NCBI GenBank assembly: GCA_014323825.1
Contig: JACONI010000112.1
Location: forward strand, 13,240 to 63,626
Reading direction: 5' to 3'
Length of the DNA stretch: 50,387 nucleotides
From: Ekhidna sp.
GTDB lineage: Bacteria > Bacteroidota > Bacteroidia > Cytophagales > Cyclobacteriaceae
The notes under the pieces are model-generated. The model did no database searches and was not told the origin of the DNA. It was given only the letters and a program-made list of their open reading frames with translations. Below are positions 17,317 to 27,030 of this stretch, one piece after another. Both the position numbers and the translations under genes were made by a program. The stretch's first letter is position 1. The number at the start of each line of letters is the position of its first letter.

Positions 17317-19920
17317 TTAATTTCCTTTCAAAATTTCTTTTAACTCACTCAACCTCAAAAGCGCTTCCACAGGAGAAGTAGCATTGATGTCTACCTTTCC
17401 TAAAATTTCCAGCAGCATCTCCATACGGGGGTCTGCCTCAAACAAATTCATTTGAAATTGCTGAGTGGGTATCTCGTTCAGCTTTTTCTTTTGATTTTCG
17501 GTCAACTTTTCCTTTTCTAAATGTTTTAATATTTCATTCGCACGTATAACAATCTGATTTGGCATTCCTGCCATCTGGGCCACATGAATCCCGAAACTGT
17601 GCTCGCTTCCACCTTCTTTTAACTTGCGCATAAAAATCACCCTATCCTCAAGCTCTTTTACAGAGATGTTGAAATTTTTGACACGAGGGAGATTATTAGT
17701 TAATTCATTCAGTTCATGATAATGGGTAGCGAATAAAGTCTTTGCCTGGCATTTAGGGTGGTTGTGTAGAAACTCTACAATTGACCAGGCAATAGAGATA
17801 CCATCATAAGTACTCGTTCCTCTACCGATCTCATCCATCAAGACCAGCGATCGATCACTCAGATTATTGAGAATACTGGCTGTCTCTGTCATCTCCACCA
17901 TAAAAGTGGACTCACCTCTGGACAGATTATCTGATGCACCCACTCGGGTGAACATTTTATCCACCAGACCGACCTTTGCATAACCTGCGGGCACAAAAGA
18001 ACCTATCTGCGCCATTAATGTAATCAATGCAGTCTGCCGAAGCAAGGCAGATTTACCGGCCATATTCGGTCCGGTAATGATCATCACCTGCTGAGACTCA
18101 CTGTCAAGGTATACATCGTTAGGGATATATGGCTCTCCTTCCGGCAGATGTCTTTCAATAACCGGGTGTCTTCCCTCCTTTATGTCAATGGTAGTTCCTT
18201 CAGAAATAGAAGGCATTGAGTAATTATAAGATTTAGCCTGAAATGAAAAGCAAAGCAGGCAATCCATCTGTGCAATAACCTTTGCATTTTGCTGAATCGC
18301 TTCAATATAAGACTGCGCAAAACTTACGATTTCAGCAAATAATTGCTGCTCAAGGATCTGAATTTGTCCTTCAGCATTGAGAATCTTCTCCTCGTATTGC
18401 TTGAGTTCCTCTGTAATGTAGCGTTCGGCATTTACCAGTGTCTGCTTTCTAATCCATTCTTCAGGCACTTTGTCTTTATGAACATTTGATACCTCGAGAT
18501 AGTATCCAAAAACTTTATTGTAAGCAATTTTCAAAGAGATTATGCCTGTTCGCTCAATCTCTCGATCCCTAATGCCGGCAAGAAAGTCTTTCCCGGATGT
18601 TGAAATACTCCTCAACTCATCCAACTCAGCATTGACTCCACGGGCAATAACTCCACCTTGATGAAGGTGTAATGGAGCATCTTCCTTTAGCTCGGCCGAG
18701 AGCCTTTCTACTAAAAGATCACATGGATTTAATAAATCAAAAAAAGCATTGAACTCTTTCCTTCCCTCCAGAGATTCTCGAATTGGGGAGATTCTACTGA
18801 GGCTCTTTTTAATTTGTAAAAACTCACGAGGATTTACTCTGGAGGTGGCTACTTTCCCTACCAGCCTTTCCAAATCACCCAGGCCATCAAGGAGATATTT
18901 GGTATTATCCTGAAGTTCTTCATCCTCAAGAAAAGTCTCAACTACTTTCAGTCGCTGGTTGATCTCAACTTTATTCTTCAACGGCAATACCAGCCATTTC
19001 CTTAATAATCGGCCTCCCATAGGGGTAAGCGTATAATTAATGGTATCTAAAAGGGAAATCCCGTCAGGCTGTGCTGACTGAACCAATTCAAGATTTCTTA
19101 TGGTGAATCGGTCTAGCCAGACGTATTTGTTTTCATCAATTCTCGAAATCGACTTGATGTGGCTGACTTCTTTATGCTCTGTTTCTTCCAAATAGTAAAG
19201 TATAGCTCCGGCAGCCAGAATAGCTTCTGTCATTTCCTCAATTCCGTAACCCTTGAGATTTGGCACTTTAAAATGACGTGTCAGTTTTTCATAGCCATAT
19301 TCTTTATTGAAAATCCACTCCTCAAGAGGGAATGAAGAGAATTGATCTTCATAATTTTTAAAATACCAGTCTTTTGCTTTTTTGGGGTAAATGATTTCCG
19401 AAGGCTGGAAACTTCTGATCAATTTGTCCGTATAATCCAACGTGCCGGAAGATACCATAAATTCTCCCGTAGAGAGGTCCAGAAATGATATTCCGGCAGT
19501 GCCTTCTTCAAAGTATACTGATGCAAGAAAGTTGTTTTTCCGTTGTTCAAGAACATTATCATTGAAAGAGAGACCGGGAGTTACTAATTCTGTCACTCCA
19601 CGCTTTACAATGCCTTTCACACTTTTAGGATCTTCCAGCTGATCACAAATAGCCACACGATATCCTGCTCTGACCAGCTTAGGGAGGTAGTTATCCATAG
19701 CATGGTGCGGAAAGCCAGCCAATTCTGTTTCAGCTTCTGAGCCATTTGCCCTTTTGGTAAGCACAATATCTAATGCCTTACTTGTCTTGACAGCATCTTC
19801 CCCAAAAGTTTCATAAAAGTCCCCAATTCTAAACAATAACAAAGCACCTGGATACCTCCTTTTAATCTGGTTGTATTGTTTCATTAGAGGGGTTTCCTTG
19901 CCTGATTTACTTCTTGCCAT
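17317..19920 (-). CDS. mutS: DNA mismatch repair protein MutS
   Basis: 867 residues, full length. The N-terminal mismatch-binding domain carries the F-x-E motif (GDFYETFGEDA at about 32-42). Core, clamp and lever domains follow. The C-terminal ATPase has GPNMAGKS, ESTFMVEM, LVLMDEIGRGTSTYDG and TLFATHYHEL. It recognises mismatches and small loops and recruits MutL. MutS activity sets the rate of slippage in repeats such as the CAAAA tract at 41-120. That tract has 5-base units, so slippage loops may be partly outside its range. Confidence 0.97.
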   Translation of the reverse strand: MARSKSGKETPLMKQYNQIKRRYPGALLLFRIGDFYETFGEDAVKTSKALDIVLTKRANGSEAETELAGFPHHAMDNYLPKLVRAGYRVAICDQLEDPKSVKGIVKRGVTELVTPGLSFNDNVLEQRKNNFLASVYFEEGTAGISFLDLSTGEFMVSSGTLDYTDKLIRSFQPSEIIYPKKAKDWYFKNYEDQFSSFPLEEWIFNKEYGYEKLTRHFKVPNLKGYGIEEMTEAILAAGAILYYLEETEHKEVSHIKSISRIDENKYVWLDRFTIRNLELVQSAQPDGISLLDTINYTLTPMGGRLLRKWLVLPLKNKVEINQRLKVVETFLEDEELQDNTKYLLDGLGDLERLVGKVATSRVNPREFLQIKKSLSRISPIRESLEGRKEFNAFFDLLNPCDLLVERLSAELKEDAPLHLHQGGVIARGVNAELDELRSISTSGKDFLAGIRDREIERTGIISLKIAYNKVFGYYLEVSNVHKDKVPEEWIRKQTLVNAERYITEELKQYEEKILNAEGQIQILEQQLFAEIVSFAQSYIEAIQQNAKVIAQMDCLLCFSFQAKSYNYSMPSISEGTTIDIKEGRHPVIERHLPEGEPYIPNDVYLDSESQQVMIITGPNMAGKSALLRQTALITLMAQIGSFVPAGYAKVGLVDKMFTRVGASDNLSRGESTFMVEMTETASILNNLSDRSLVLMDEIGRGTSTYDGISIAWSIVEFLHNHPKCQAKTLFATHYHELNELTNNLPRVKNFNISVKELEDRVIFMRKLKEGGSEHSFGIHVAQMAGMPNQIVIRANEILKHLEKEKLTENQKKKLNEIPTQQFQMNLFEADPRMEMLLEILGKVDINATSPVEALLRLSELKEILKGN

Positions 19921-20443
19921 AAGTTGGAGATAAGACTAATTTTATCTAGTTGATAAAATATTATATTGTATAAATTAGGTATTGTTAAATTAAGATACTT
20001 TCTAGTAATTTACACATTATAAAGTTTGGATTAAAGATTTTACATTTTCTTATAAAATTACAAAACAATTAAATCACATATTAAATAACTTCAAACTTAT
20101 TATAAATTGAATTGAAATCATTATAAAGGACATAAAAAAATTATCGCAAACATTTTCGGTGAAAAAATTAAAAAGACCAATGATTTCCCAAAGCTGCTTT
20201 TCAGCCGAAGGAATTATTCCGTAATGCGAGGAAGTTATTTAGATCTACGGGAATGGTAACCTCTTTCCTTAATCTGTTCATATTTTTAGTGTAACAATAT
20301 GATAAGAAAAATAGATGCTCCTTCCCTGCATGGATAGCTTATAACTTTTCCGAGTGAAAGCTATCTTTCAAAATGAATTTTTGTGATACTAAACAACTAA
20401 TATTGCCTCTTTGAAGAATATAATCATATCGAACTCACGTTAT
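19921..20443. other. AT-rich gap upstream of mutS, no gene seen
   Basis: About 520 bases, very AT-rich, with stops in all frames. It presumably includes the mutS promoter, although no clear TAnnTTTG was found close to its ATG. Confidence 0.5.
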
Positions 20444-20805
20444 TTATATCTGCACCCTTTTTGATTTAGCCCAACCTGATAATGAAATCAAAATTGATAA
20501 AGCAATAATTTCAAAGAAAAAAAACATAAAACCAATAATTTTAGGAAAATTCAAATCATTATTCTCAAATTTTATTGGATAACTGTCGGTAGTCATCATT
20601 ACAATTTTTGTCATTGCAAATACCGTTATTAAAAATGAAGCAGATGTAATTGCTGGGATTTTAAGTATAATGTTGGAGGTTTTTTTTCATATTTATTCAC
20701 TAAAATGTTTAACATTTCAGCAATAGAAAATCCACTTAGTAGTGAACTAGTCATGATTACTTGACTCGCTAATTTATTCAAATATTCAGGGTGTAATTCA
20801 GGCAT
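20444..20805 (-). pseudogene. Small three-helix membrane protein, frameshifted at an A8 run
   Basis: Reading from ATG 20805 gives MPELHPEYLNKLASQ, a hydrophobic helix, then LVNKYEKK. There the frame changes at eight A (20680-20687, T on the plus strand) and stops after 58 residues. Adding one A restores a protein of about 120 residues with two further membrane helices (ITSASFLITVFAMTKIVMM and IIGFMFFFFEIIALSILI) ending at 20444. The continuity shows one gene broken, or switched off, by a one-base change in a homopolymer. A sequencing error is also possible. Function unknown. Confidence 0.6.
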
Positions 20806-20911
20806 CCTTTGGTTTTTTGCAGCGTTTATTATTTTTCATTTCTCATATCAATTACAAGGACTGATTTTATATCCTTCTATTTGATTTCTAAATTCACTTC
20901 CATTCCGGGAC

Positions 20912-22714
20912 CTAAGCATTTTTTTCAATGATCTCCTTAAATTTAGTATTATCGTATTTCTTCGCTTTCAAGCCAATATACATACCACTAAAAAAGCTAA
21001 AACGGCTACTAGCTTCCATTCGGAGGTTTGAGTAAATATTTTCTGCTGTAGTATTTCTGTATTTGTTTACATAAGTTGCAATATTATCAATGTGCTGAGG
21101 CTCATCTTTAGATACTAAATACTCCTCGGTAATGTTACGAATTGTTCCCCCACGAATATTTTTTTCTTCTTCCCAAATTTTTAGTCCGTACACACTTGTT
21201 CTTCCAAAGGAAATAAATCCATTTTTCTTTTGCATTGATGCCCTAATACTGTTTTCATTTACGGTGTAATCCGGGTATAACTCTTTTATTTTGGCATATA
21301 TTACATCAACTTTTGACGGTTCATTTAAGGCTTTGAGGGCTTCATAAGAATACTTAAATGCTTGCTTTATTGTATTCCTTTTAAAGGAGATGTTACCATG
21401 TAAATCAATTGTAATTCCAAATTCATTGGAGATGATATAATCAGCTACTTGGGCAACTTTAGAAGCGTCTTTTTCAACCCCCTCTTTCATAAAGGAAACC
21501 AAATAAGTTTCGAAGTGAAAAGAGTAATCCTCTTTAATTCTGTTTGAAAGCCTTTTGTCAAGGTCAATTACAAGAGCTTCAAAATCAAATCTGTTGTCAA
21601 TTTCTTTGCTTACCAGATAAATTGATTTCCACCTATATGCTATACCCGGAGGCTTTGAACTATTAAAAGCACAGCTTTCCAAATGTCCAACTAATGTGTG
21701 TGACTTATTTAGTAATATGGAAAGTATCTTTGTAATGAAAATGTTATTAAATTGAACCGATTCTTTTTGTTGGATCTCCTTAATTAGATTTTCATCAATT
21801 TTTATAATCTCCGAATCAACATCAAGTTTATAAAGATTTAGGGCATCAAATTCAATTCCTTTTAAAAAAGAAAATTCAAAATCAATTTCATTAAGCAATT
21901 TTTTCTTGAGCTGCCGGACTCTTTCTTTTGTTAAGCCAATAATTGATGAGGTGTCTTCTAAAGTTTTTGGCAATTTATCAGACCAGAAATTAAAACTCTT
22001 TTTAAAAACTTCCCGTTCCTTTGCTCTAAAAAGATATCCACTTATAATCAATGTATCAATTGTTTTGAAGACAGGTATACCATTTTTAGCATTATAGTGA
22101 TTCCAAATTTGACTAATATCATTAGAGTTTAGACAAAAAACTCTGCGTAAGTACGTGTTAAATAACTTAATCGTTAATTCATCTTCATTTTCAATGGGTT
22201 GAATAATCTCAATCTGCTCACGGATTTCATAGAAGAATTTCCATAATTCATTAATTGATTTTCTACCAACATTATTGATTTTTCCCAAATTATATTTTGG
22301 GTTAATCAGAATCTCTCTGAGCCCTTGAGTCGTCAAACTCCAATCCGATATTTTTTTAATTGCGTTTAAACTTCGAACTGATAGATTGTTTGCTTTTGAT
22401 TCTATCAGGTTATTTAAAATCTTTTGTTGTTTTAAGGTTAAAGAATCAATTTGCTTCTCAATTGGATTTTTGGTCTTTTCTTTGACTGGTCTTGACGAGG
22501 ATTCTTCATACTTTTCACACAATTCAGTAAGTTCTCTGTTTGATTTTAATCCGCAATTCCTTAAACCTAAAAAATCATTATTCTCCCGAAAATAATTAAG
22601 TATCGTGAATAAATCATTTAAACCATTATATCTACAAATGTTTAAAGAACGAATACCCAGTTTCTCTTTATGGGCTAATTCTTCTAAGCTAATATTTTTT
22701 TTAACAACTCCCAT
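20912..22714 (-). CDS. Multi-domain transcription regulator: alpha-CTD-like, sigma region 4, HARE-HTH
   Basis: 600 residues from ATG 22714; a TTG at 22753 would add 13. Two helix-hairpin segments resemble the RNA polymerase alpha C-terminal domain (about 8-70 with LGIRSLNICRYNGL, and 90-170 with LSVRSLNAIKK and NNVGRKSINELWKF). About 245-280 holds a sigma-70 region 4-like helix-turn-helix (IIGLTKERVRQLKKKLLNEI). The C-terminal part has a HARE-HTH-like winged helix at about 463-512 (VDVIYAKIKELYPDYTVNENSIR) and possibly a second (525-585). The protein combines several polymerase- and promoter-contact modules, so transcription control is likely. Targets are unknown and no partner gene is coupled to it. 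Confidence 0.65.
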   Translation of the reverse strand: MGVVKKNISLEELAHKEKLGIRSLNICRYNGLNDLFTILNYFRENNDFLGLRNCGLKSNRELTELCEKYEESSSRPVKEKTKNPIEKQIDSLTLKQQKILNNLIESKANNLSVRSLNAIKKISDWSLTTQGLREILINPKYNLGKINNVGRKSINELWKFFYEIREQIEIIQPIENEDELTIKLFNTYLRRVFCLNSNDISQIWNHYNAKNGIPVFKTIDTLIISGYLFRAKEREVFKKSFNFWSDKLPKTLEDTSSIIGLTKERVRQLKKKLLNEIDFEFSFLKGIEFDALNLYKLDVDSEIIKIDENLIKEIQQKESVQFNNIFITKILSILLNKSHTLVGHLESCAFNSSKPPGIAYRWKSIYLVSKEIDNRFDFEALVIDLDKRLSNRIKEDYSFHFETYLVSFMKEGVEKDASKVAQVADYIISNEFGITIDLHGNISFKRNTIKQAFKYSYEALKALNEPSKVDVIYAKIKELYPDYTVNENSIRASMQKKNGFISFGRTSVYGLKIWEEEKNIRGGTIRNITEEYLVSKDEPQHIDNIATYVNKYRNTTAENIYSNLRMEASSRFSFFSGMYIGLKAKKYDNTKFKEIIEKNA

Positions 22715-22924
22715 TTTTTTAATATACTGTAAATTAGCCCGAAAATAGGACAATTTAAGAATTTAAGCAATTTCCTTTTTTTCTTTCGAGTAGAAAATTC
22801 TCCCGGATATGATCAAACATTAGCACTAACTGAATACAACGTGATAATTAATGATTATATTACGGATTGTTTTTGATACAAAGAATTAACCAAGATAAAA
22901 TAGCTTGCATAAATAATTAAAGAA

Positions 22925-25711
22925 ATGAAGAGAATTCTTTTACTTTCGTTACTGGCAGGTATGGGTTACTTTCTCACACGTCATAACTCCCCGGAAGAGG
23001 AGTACCTATCTCATATAAAAGATCTTGCCGCAGTCTCAAATTTTGACGGGCCGGGTAAAGCAGCCTATCGGGATTATATAATGTCCATGAATCCAAATAC
23101 CGGAAAGTTGAATAAAGCCGCTGTTTCGGAATATTTTCAAAAAGAAAGAGGTTTCAATGCCAGAACAGCTCAACCGGTCAGTTTTGATTGGCAGCCGGTA
23201 AATACTGAAATAGCCGGAAGAGTTCGATCTATCATGCTGGATCCAAATGATAATAATAAACTGTGGGCAGGCTCAGTAACGGGAGGGTTATGGTATAGCC
23301 CTGATTTTAGGGCAAACTCAGCCTGGGTTCCGGTTTCTGATGATTGGGAATCCCTCTCTATTTCAAGTATCACCTATGACCCAAACAATACACAAATCTT
23401 TTATGTAGGCACCGGAGAATCTTATACTTCAGTACCCATGTACAGAGAGTCCTCCTCATCAGGAGTTGGAATCTATAAAACTATTGATGGCGGAGTTTCC
23501 TGGGAATTACTCTCCTCAACAAGCGGATTCACTTATGTAAATGATATCGTAGTCCGAAATGAGGATGGATCAAGTGTCGTATATGCAGGTGTAGCTTCCG
23601 GGGAATATCAGGGGGCTATATTTGATTCAAACCCGTCCGACGGGTTATTTAGGTCTACAAACGGAGGCGAATCCTGGACACAGGTACTTCCCTTAATGGA
23701 CGGTGCTTCCGTGCCTTACGCCGTTTCAGATATAGAGATAAGCCCGGATAATACTATTTATGTGGGATCAATGAGAAACCTGGTACGAGAAGGAGGAGGG
23801 GTCATCCTAAGTTCTGTTGATGGGCTTAACTGGCAAACGGAAGACCAATCTTACGTAGAAGATATTCAAAATGAAGGGCTTACGGAGTATGGTTTAAATC
23901 TGATTCCGGGAAGAGTGAGGATCAGTGCCGGACCAAATTACGTTTATGCTGTTGCTACTTCCGCCCCGTATAATCAATTTAATCAATTGAGAGATTCTCG
24001 TCTTTTCACCCGGATCATGATCAAAAAAGACGGAGTATGGGAATATGGATCAGGCCCTGGTTATTTATGGGGAAATATTCCATGGCATGCGCTGGCTATT
24101 GCAACTGACCCCTCAAATGACGAAAGGGTAATAATTGGAGGCCTGGACCTTTATGCTAATTCCAATCTGTTTGAAGAATCTCCTGCTGCCTGGGTCAGAA
24201 CATCAGACTGGTCAGCCATGGAACATTTTTCTGACTATACCAGAAACTTATATTATGAAGAAATTAATCAACCATATTCTGATAGTTTACTGAATCACTT
24301 TGTCCATGCAGACATCCATACCATAACTTTTGGGTCTACCGCTGATGAGCTAATTGTAGCAACAGACGGAGGAGTTCAATTTACAACGGACTTTACAAAG
24401 AACTTCCGGCTGCCCACCGGAGATCGTTTGGATGAATATGCTGTTTTTCGTCATATAAATAATTCGTTTGCTACGACCCAGTACTATACGGTTGCTCTTC
24501 ACCCGAATTCAGGTAATTATGAGGTGTTAGCAGGATCGCAAGACAATGGTACCCATACTTCTGAAGATGGGGAAATTTATTACAGTAAAATGATTGGAGG
24601 CGGTGACGGAGCGTACTGTTTCTTTGATGCTGATAATCTGAACTTAAGGATTACTTCAAGTCAGCTCGGAAACTACAATTTTTGGGTGGGGAATGAGGTA
24701 TACAGTTTTGGTGTAGGAGGAGGAATCTTTATTAACCCTGCAGATTATGATGATAGATCTAACTTGCTATATTCTAACCTTGCGGTAGACGGAGGCTTTG
24801 AGGCATTTCGCGAAAATCTTATCGGCCGATACCTTGACTCTTTAGCCATTCTTAACGTAAATATATTCCTTGATGAAGATGACCTTGATTTAGATGTTCT
24901 TACTTATGTAAAATTGGGAACAAATTCGACGACTTCTTTTTCAGCGATTAAGGTTTCACCACACTCCGACAAATTAAATGCCGTAGTATTTTTAGGAAAT
25001 CAGCTTGGAGATATCTATAAAGTTTCAGGATTACCGTACAATCCTGCCTCTGTAAAAATTGATAGGAACCAACTCCCTGTCGGATATATTAATTCAATAG
25101 ATGTAGGAGCGAATGAAGATGAGTTAATGGTGACATTTTCCAACTACGGATTGGAATCTGTATGGATCACGAGAGATGGAGGGTTAAACTGGAAAAATAT
25201 GGAAAGAAACCTGCCGGATATACCGGTCAGGTATGGAATCTATAATCCTATAGACTCTTACAAGTTATTGATTGCTACTGAGGTAGGTGTTTGGGGACTT
25301 GAAAATATCATTGATGAATCAGCGGAGTGGATCCATTACAGTGAAGGCTTTCCAAATGTCAGAGTGGATATGATTAAAGCTCGGGCCAAAGATAGTGTCA
25401 TTGTAGCAGCCACTCACGGACGCGGAATTTTTAGCGGGAAATTTGATCAGGGAGATATTATTGTCCTCTCTACTAAAGATAAAGAGTATGATACTGAAAT
25501 GTCGGTGTATCCGAATCCAACAACTTCTGAAATTAACTTCAGCGAAGAGGTTAATAAAGTAGAAGTTTATGCTCTTGACGGAATAAAACTGATGCAGAAT
25601 GACCAACCTACAAAAAAGATAAACATTGAATCCCTTTCACGGGGATTATACCTAGTTATTTTTTCCACTTCAAACGGGAGTTCCTATCATAGGAAGATCA
25701 TTAAAAAGTGA
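22925..25711 (+). CDS. Secreted beta-propeller (BNR/sortilin-like) protein with T9SS sorting domain
   Basis: 928 residues. The N-terminus MKRILLLSLLAGMGYFLTR is a signal peptide, though with a poor cleavage site. BNR/Asp-box-like repeats recur, such as YKTIDGGVSWELL, FRSTNGGESWTQV and WITRDGGLNWKNM, with propeller segments such as VGTGES, VIIGGLDLY and VATDGGVQFT. The last 80 residues form a type A T9SS domain (SVYPNPTTSEINF ... YHRKIIKK). Proteins of this type are often annotated as glycosyl hydrolases, but sialidase catalytic residues were not identified. A binding or structural role is as likely. It is a single-gene unit. Confidence 0.85.
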   Translation: MKRILLLSLLAGMGYFLTRHNSPEEEYLSHIKDLAAVSNFDGPGKAAYRDYIMSMNPNTGKLNKAAVSEYFQKERGFNARTAQPVSFDWQPVNTEIAGRVRSIMLDPNDNNKLWAGSVTGGLWYSPDFRANSAWVPVSDDWESLSISSITYDPNNTQIFYVGTGESYTSVPMYRESSSSGVGIYKTIDGGVSWELLSSTSGFTYVNDIVVRNEDGSSVVYAGVASGEYQGAIFDSNPSDGLFRSTNGGESWTQVLPLMDGASVPYAVSDIEISPDNTIYVGSMRNLVREGGGVILSSVDGLNWQTEDQSYVEDIQNEGLTEYGLNLIPGRVRISAGPNYVYAVATSAPYNQFNQLRDSRLFTRIMIKKDGVWEYGSGPGYLWGNIPWHALAIATDPSNDERVIIGGLDLYANSNLFEESPAAWVRTSDWSAMEHFSDYTRNLYYEEINQPYSDSLLNHFVHADIHTITFGSTADELIVATDGGVQFTTDFTKNFRLPTGDRLDEYAVFRHINNSFATTQYYTVALHPNSGNYEVLAGSQDNGTHTSEDGEIYYSKMIGGGDGAYCFFDADNLNLRITSSQLGNYNFWVGNEVYSFGVGGGIFINPADYDDRSNLLYSNLAVDGGFEAFRENLIGRYLDSLAILNVNIFLDEDDLDLDVLTYVKLGTNSTTSFSAIKVSPHSDKLNAVVFLGNQLGDIYKVSGLPYNPASVKIDRNQLPVGYINSIDVGANEDELMVTFSNYGLESVWITRDGGLNWKNMERNLPDIPVRYGIYNPIDSYKLLIATEVGVWGLENIIDESAEWIHYSEGFPNVRVDMIKARAKDSVIVAATHGRGIFSGKFDQGDIIVLSTKDKEYDTEMSVYPNPTTSEINFSEEVNKVEVYALDGIKLMQNDQPTKKINIESLSRGLYLVIFSTSNGSSYHRKIIKK

Positions 25712-25887
25712 CCTGTCTTAAAATAAGTTGTTATGACCCTTTTACTTAAAATACTATTGTTGGGTTACAATAATACCTGATAGGCCTAATTATGCTTTAC
25801 TCTGATTACTATAATCTTGGGAGAAGTAGACAGGCTAGGATTAGGGCTATTCGATTCATACTCTGTTTTTGGTTAGGTGATATTGCT

Positions 25888-26007
25888 GGTAACGCCCGGA
25901 TATGGCACGTGCCTCCGGACTCATTTAGTACTTACTAAAGTTTCGGTTTTTGCATTTCAGTCTCAAGTAATTCGGTAGAGGAGTGTGCCATATCGTTTGT
26001 TAGGCAC
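25888..26007 (-). other. attC-like recombination site 1 (behind the RES/Xre cassette)
   Basis: On the minus strand: GTGCCTAAC, 5 bases, ATATGGCAC, a 76-base centre with its own hairpin, GTGCCATAT, 6 bases, GTTACC. The outer TAAC/GTTA and the inner 9-bp arms pair with the spacing expected of integron attC sites. The first box fits RYYYAAC. The last box departs from GTTRRRY. At 120 nt its length is like long attC sites. Confidence 0.6.
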
Positions 26008-26010
26008 AGT

Positions 26011-26463
26011 TTATAAAAGCCTGTCATCCCAAAAATAATCTTCGATTCCCACCGAACGAACATTTTTAGCAAAATCAGGGTGTTCAGTATTTATTATATA
26101 ATTATACTCATACGGAATGATGGCAGATGGAGCTTTTAGTATAAGCGATGATTTTGATTTATACCACTTCGAACCTATTTTCTGTAAATCAGAATATGCA
26201 GCGATCTTTCTCCAGTTAGCGGGCAAACTCGCAATCTTGATTTCACTATAAAGTTGTTGTTCATCTGCTATTGATATTATCATCATCTTATATGGTTCAG
26301 CAGGTTTTATATAGGATCTGTGAACTACAAGTTCCAAAGAAGATAAAGCGCGAGATTGGCCAGTGTATATTACTTTCCGGCCATCAAAGTTCCATCTATT
26401 TGCACTTCCTGAAGAAGTTAGTTTTGTGGAGTAATCTTCATGAGATATTCTGTAAACCTCCAC
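26011..26463 (-). CDS. RES-domain toxin
   Basis: 150 residues, full-length RES domain: YRISHEDYS at the start, SGSANRWNFDGRKVIYTGQSRALSSLE with the conserved Arg/Tyr/Ser-Leu-Glu set, and a C-terminal FDDRL-like DDRLL. RES toxins deplete NAD or ADP-ribosylate targets and arrest growth. It follows its antitoxin gene with a 4-base gap. The downstream attC-like site starts 4 bases after its stop, a tight fit typical of gene cassettes. Confidence 0.88.
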   Translation of the reverse strand: MEVYRISHEDYSTKLTSSGSANRWNFDGRKVIYTGQSRALSSLELVVHRSYIKPAEPYKMMIISIADEQQLYSEIKIASLPANWRKIAAYSDLQKIGSKWYKSKSSLILKAPSAIIPYEYNYIINTEHPDFAKNVRSVGIEDYFWDDRLL

Positions 26464-26467
26464 CCGG

Positions 26468-26893
26468 TTATACGTTATCGCCGTATTCCATAGCTGTCAG
26501 ACGGTCATTTATAAAACGAATCCCTGTAATTGTATTCAGGTAATCTATTGGCTTGCTGTAATCAAAGAATGGATTATCAATATTCATCCAACTAATAAAT
26601 TGGTCTGTCGTTCCAAAAACTTCCTTACCATGTTTGAATAGCGATATGAGTAGAATAATCCGTTCTTTAATGTTTTCTTTTAACTCGGTATCCGTTTTCT
26701 TGTAATTTCTAAAAGTCTTGACGCTTATATTCAACCAATCACTCAAGGTTTCATCTTCTAACTGAGTGTAATTCTTAAACACTTGGACTTGCATTTTGCT
26801 CATAACTTCCGAGTGCAATAAATGGAGTACTTGTGTATCAGTTACCCTGTCTGGAATTGCTGCAACTACATTTGATTCAAAAACTTGTGCCAT
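26468..26893 (-). CDS. Xre/MbcA/ParS-type antitoxin (DUF2384)
   Basis: 141 residues. A helical N-terminal half with a helix-turn-helix-like segment (DWLNISVKTFRNYKK) is followed by the C-terminal toxin-binding domain (HGKEVFGTTDQFISWMNIDNPFFDYSKPIDYL, here split by its conserved F-G and P-x-D/L positions). It neutralises the RES toxin and probably represses the operon. It is the promoter-proximal gene. Confidence 0.86.
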   Translation of the reverse strand: MAQVFESNVVAAIPDRVTDTQVLHLLHSEVMSKMQVQVFKNYTQLEDETLSDWLNISVKTFRNYKKTDTELKENIKERIILLISLFKHGKEVFGTTDQFISWMNIDNPFFDYSKPIDYLNTITGIRFINDRLTAMEYGDNV

Positions 26894-26974
26894 AGTAATA
26901 CCTTAAACAAAGAGCAAAGGTAAAAGTTCTTTCTATGAGAAGCAAAAATGCCTCCTAAATTAATTGACCATATT

Positions 26975-27030
26975 GTGCCTAACGTTTTGGCTAAACTGCA
27001 TTTTAATGCGGTTTAGGTTTTGTTAGCACC
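26975..27030 (-). other. attC-like recombination site 2 (behind the DUF2200 cassette)
   Basis: Minus strand: GGTGCTAAC, 5 bases, an 11-bp hairpin with one mismatch (CTAAACCGCAT/ATGCAGTTTAG) around a short loop, 7 bases, then GTTAGGCAC. The final box matches GTTRRRY exactly. It is 56 nt long. The site starts 6 bases after the end of the DUF2200 gene. Confidence 0.65.

Larger units (their letters stand above)
25893..26982 (-). mobile_element. Candidate gene cassette B (Xre/RES toxin-antitoxin)
   Basis: The boundaries are the predicted G|TT cut points in the two flanking attC-like sites. On the minus strand the unit begins TTAGGCAC, and the site at its far end begins GTGCCTAAC. On circularisation these would form matched, complementary arms, as expected for an integron cassette. 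It holds one toxin-antitoxin pair transcribed toward the attC-like site. Confidence 0.6.
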
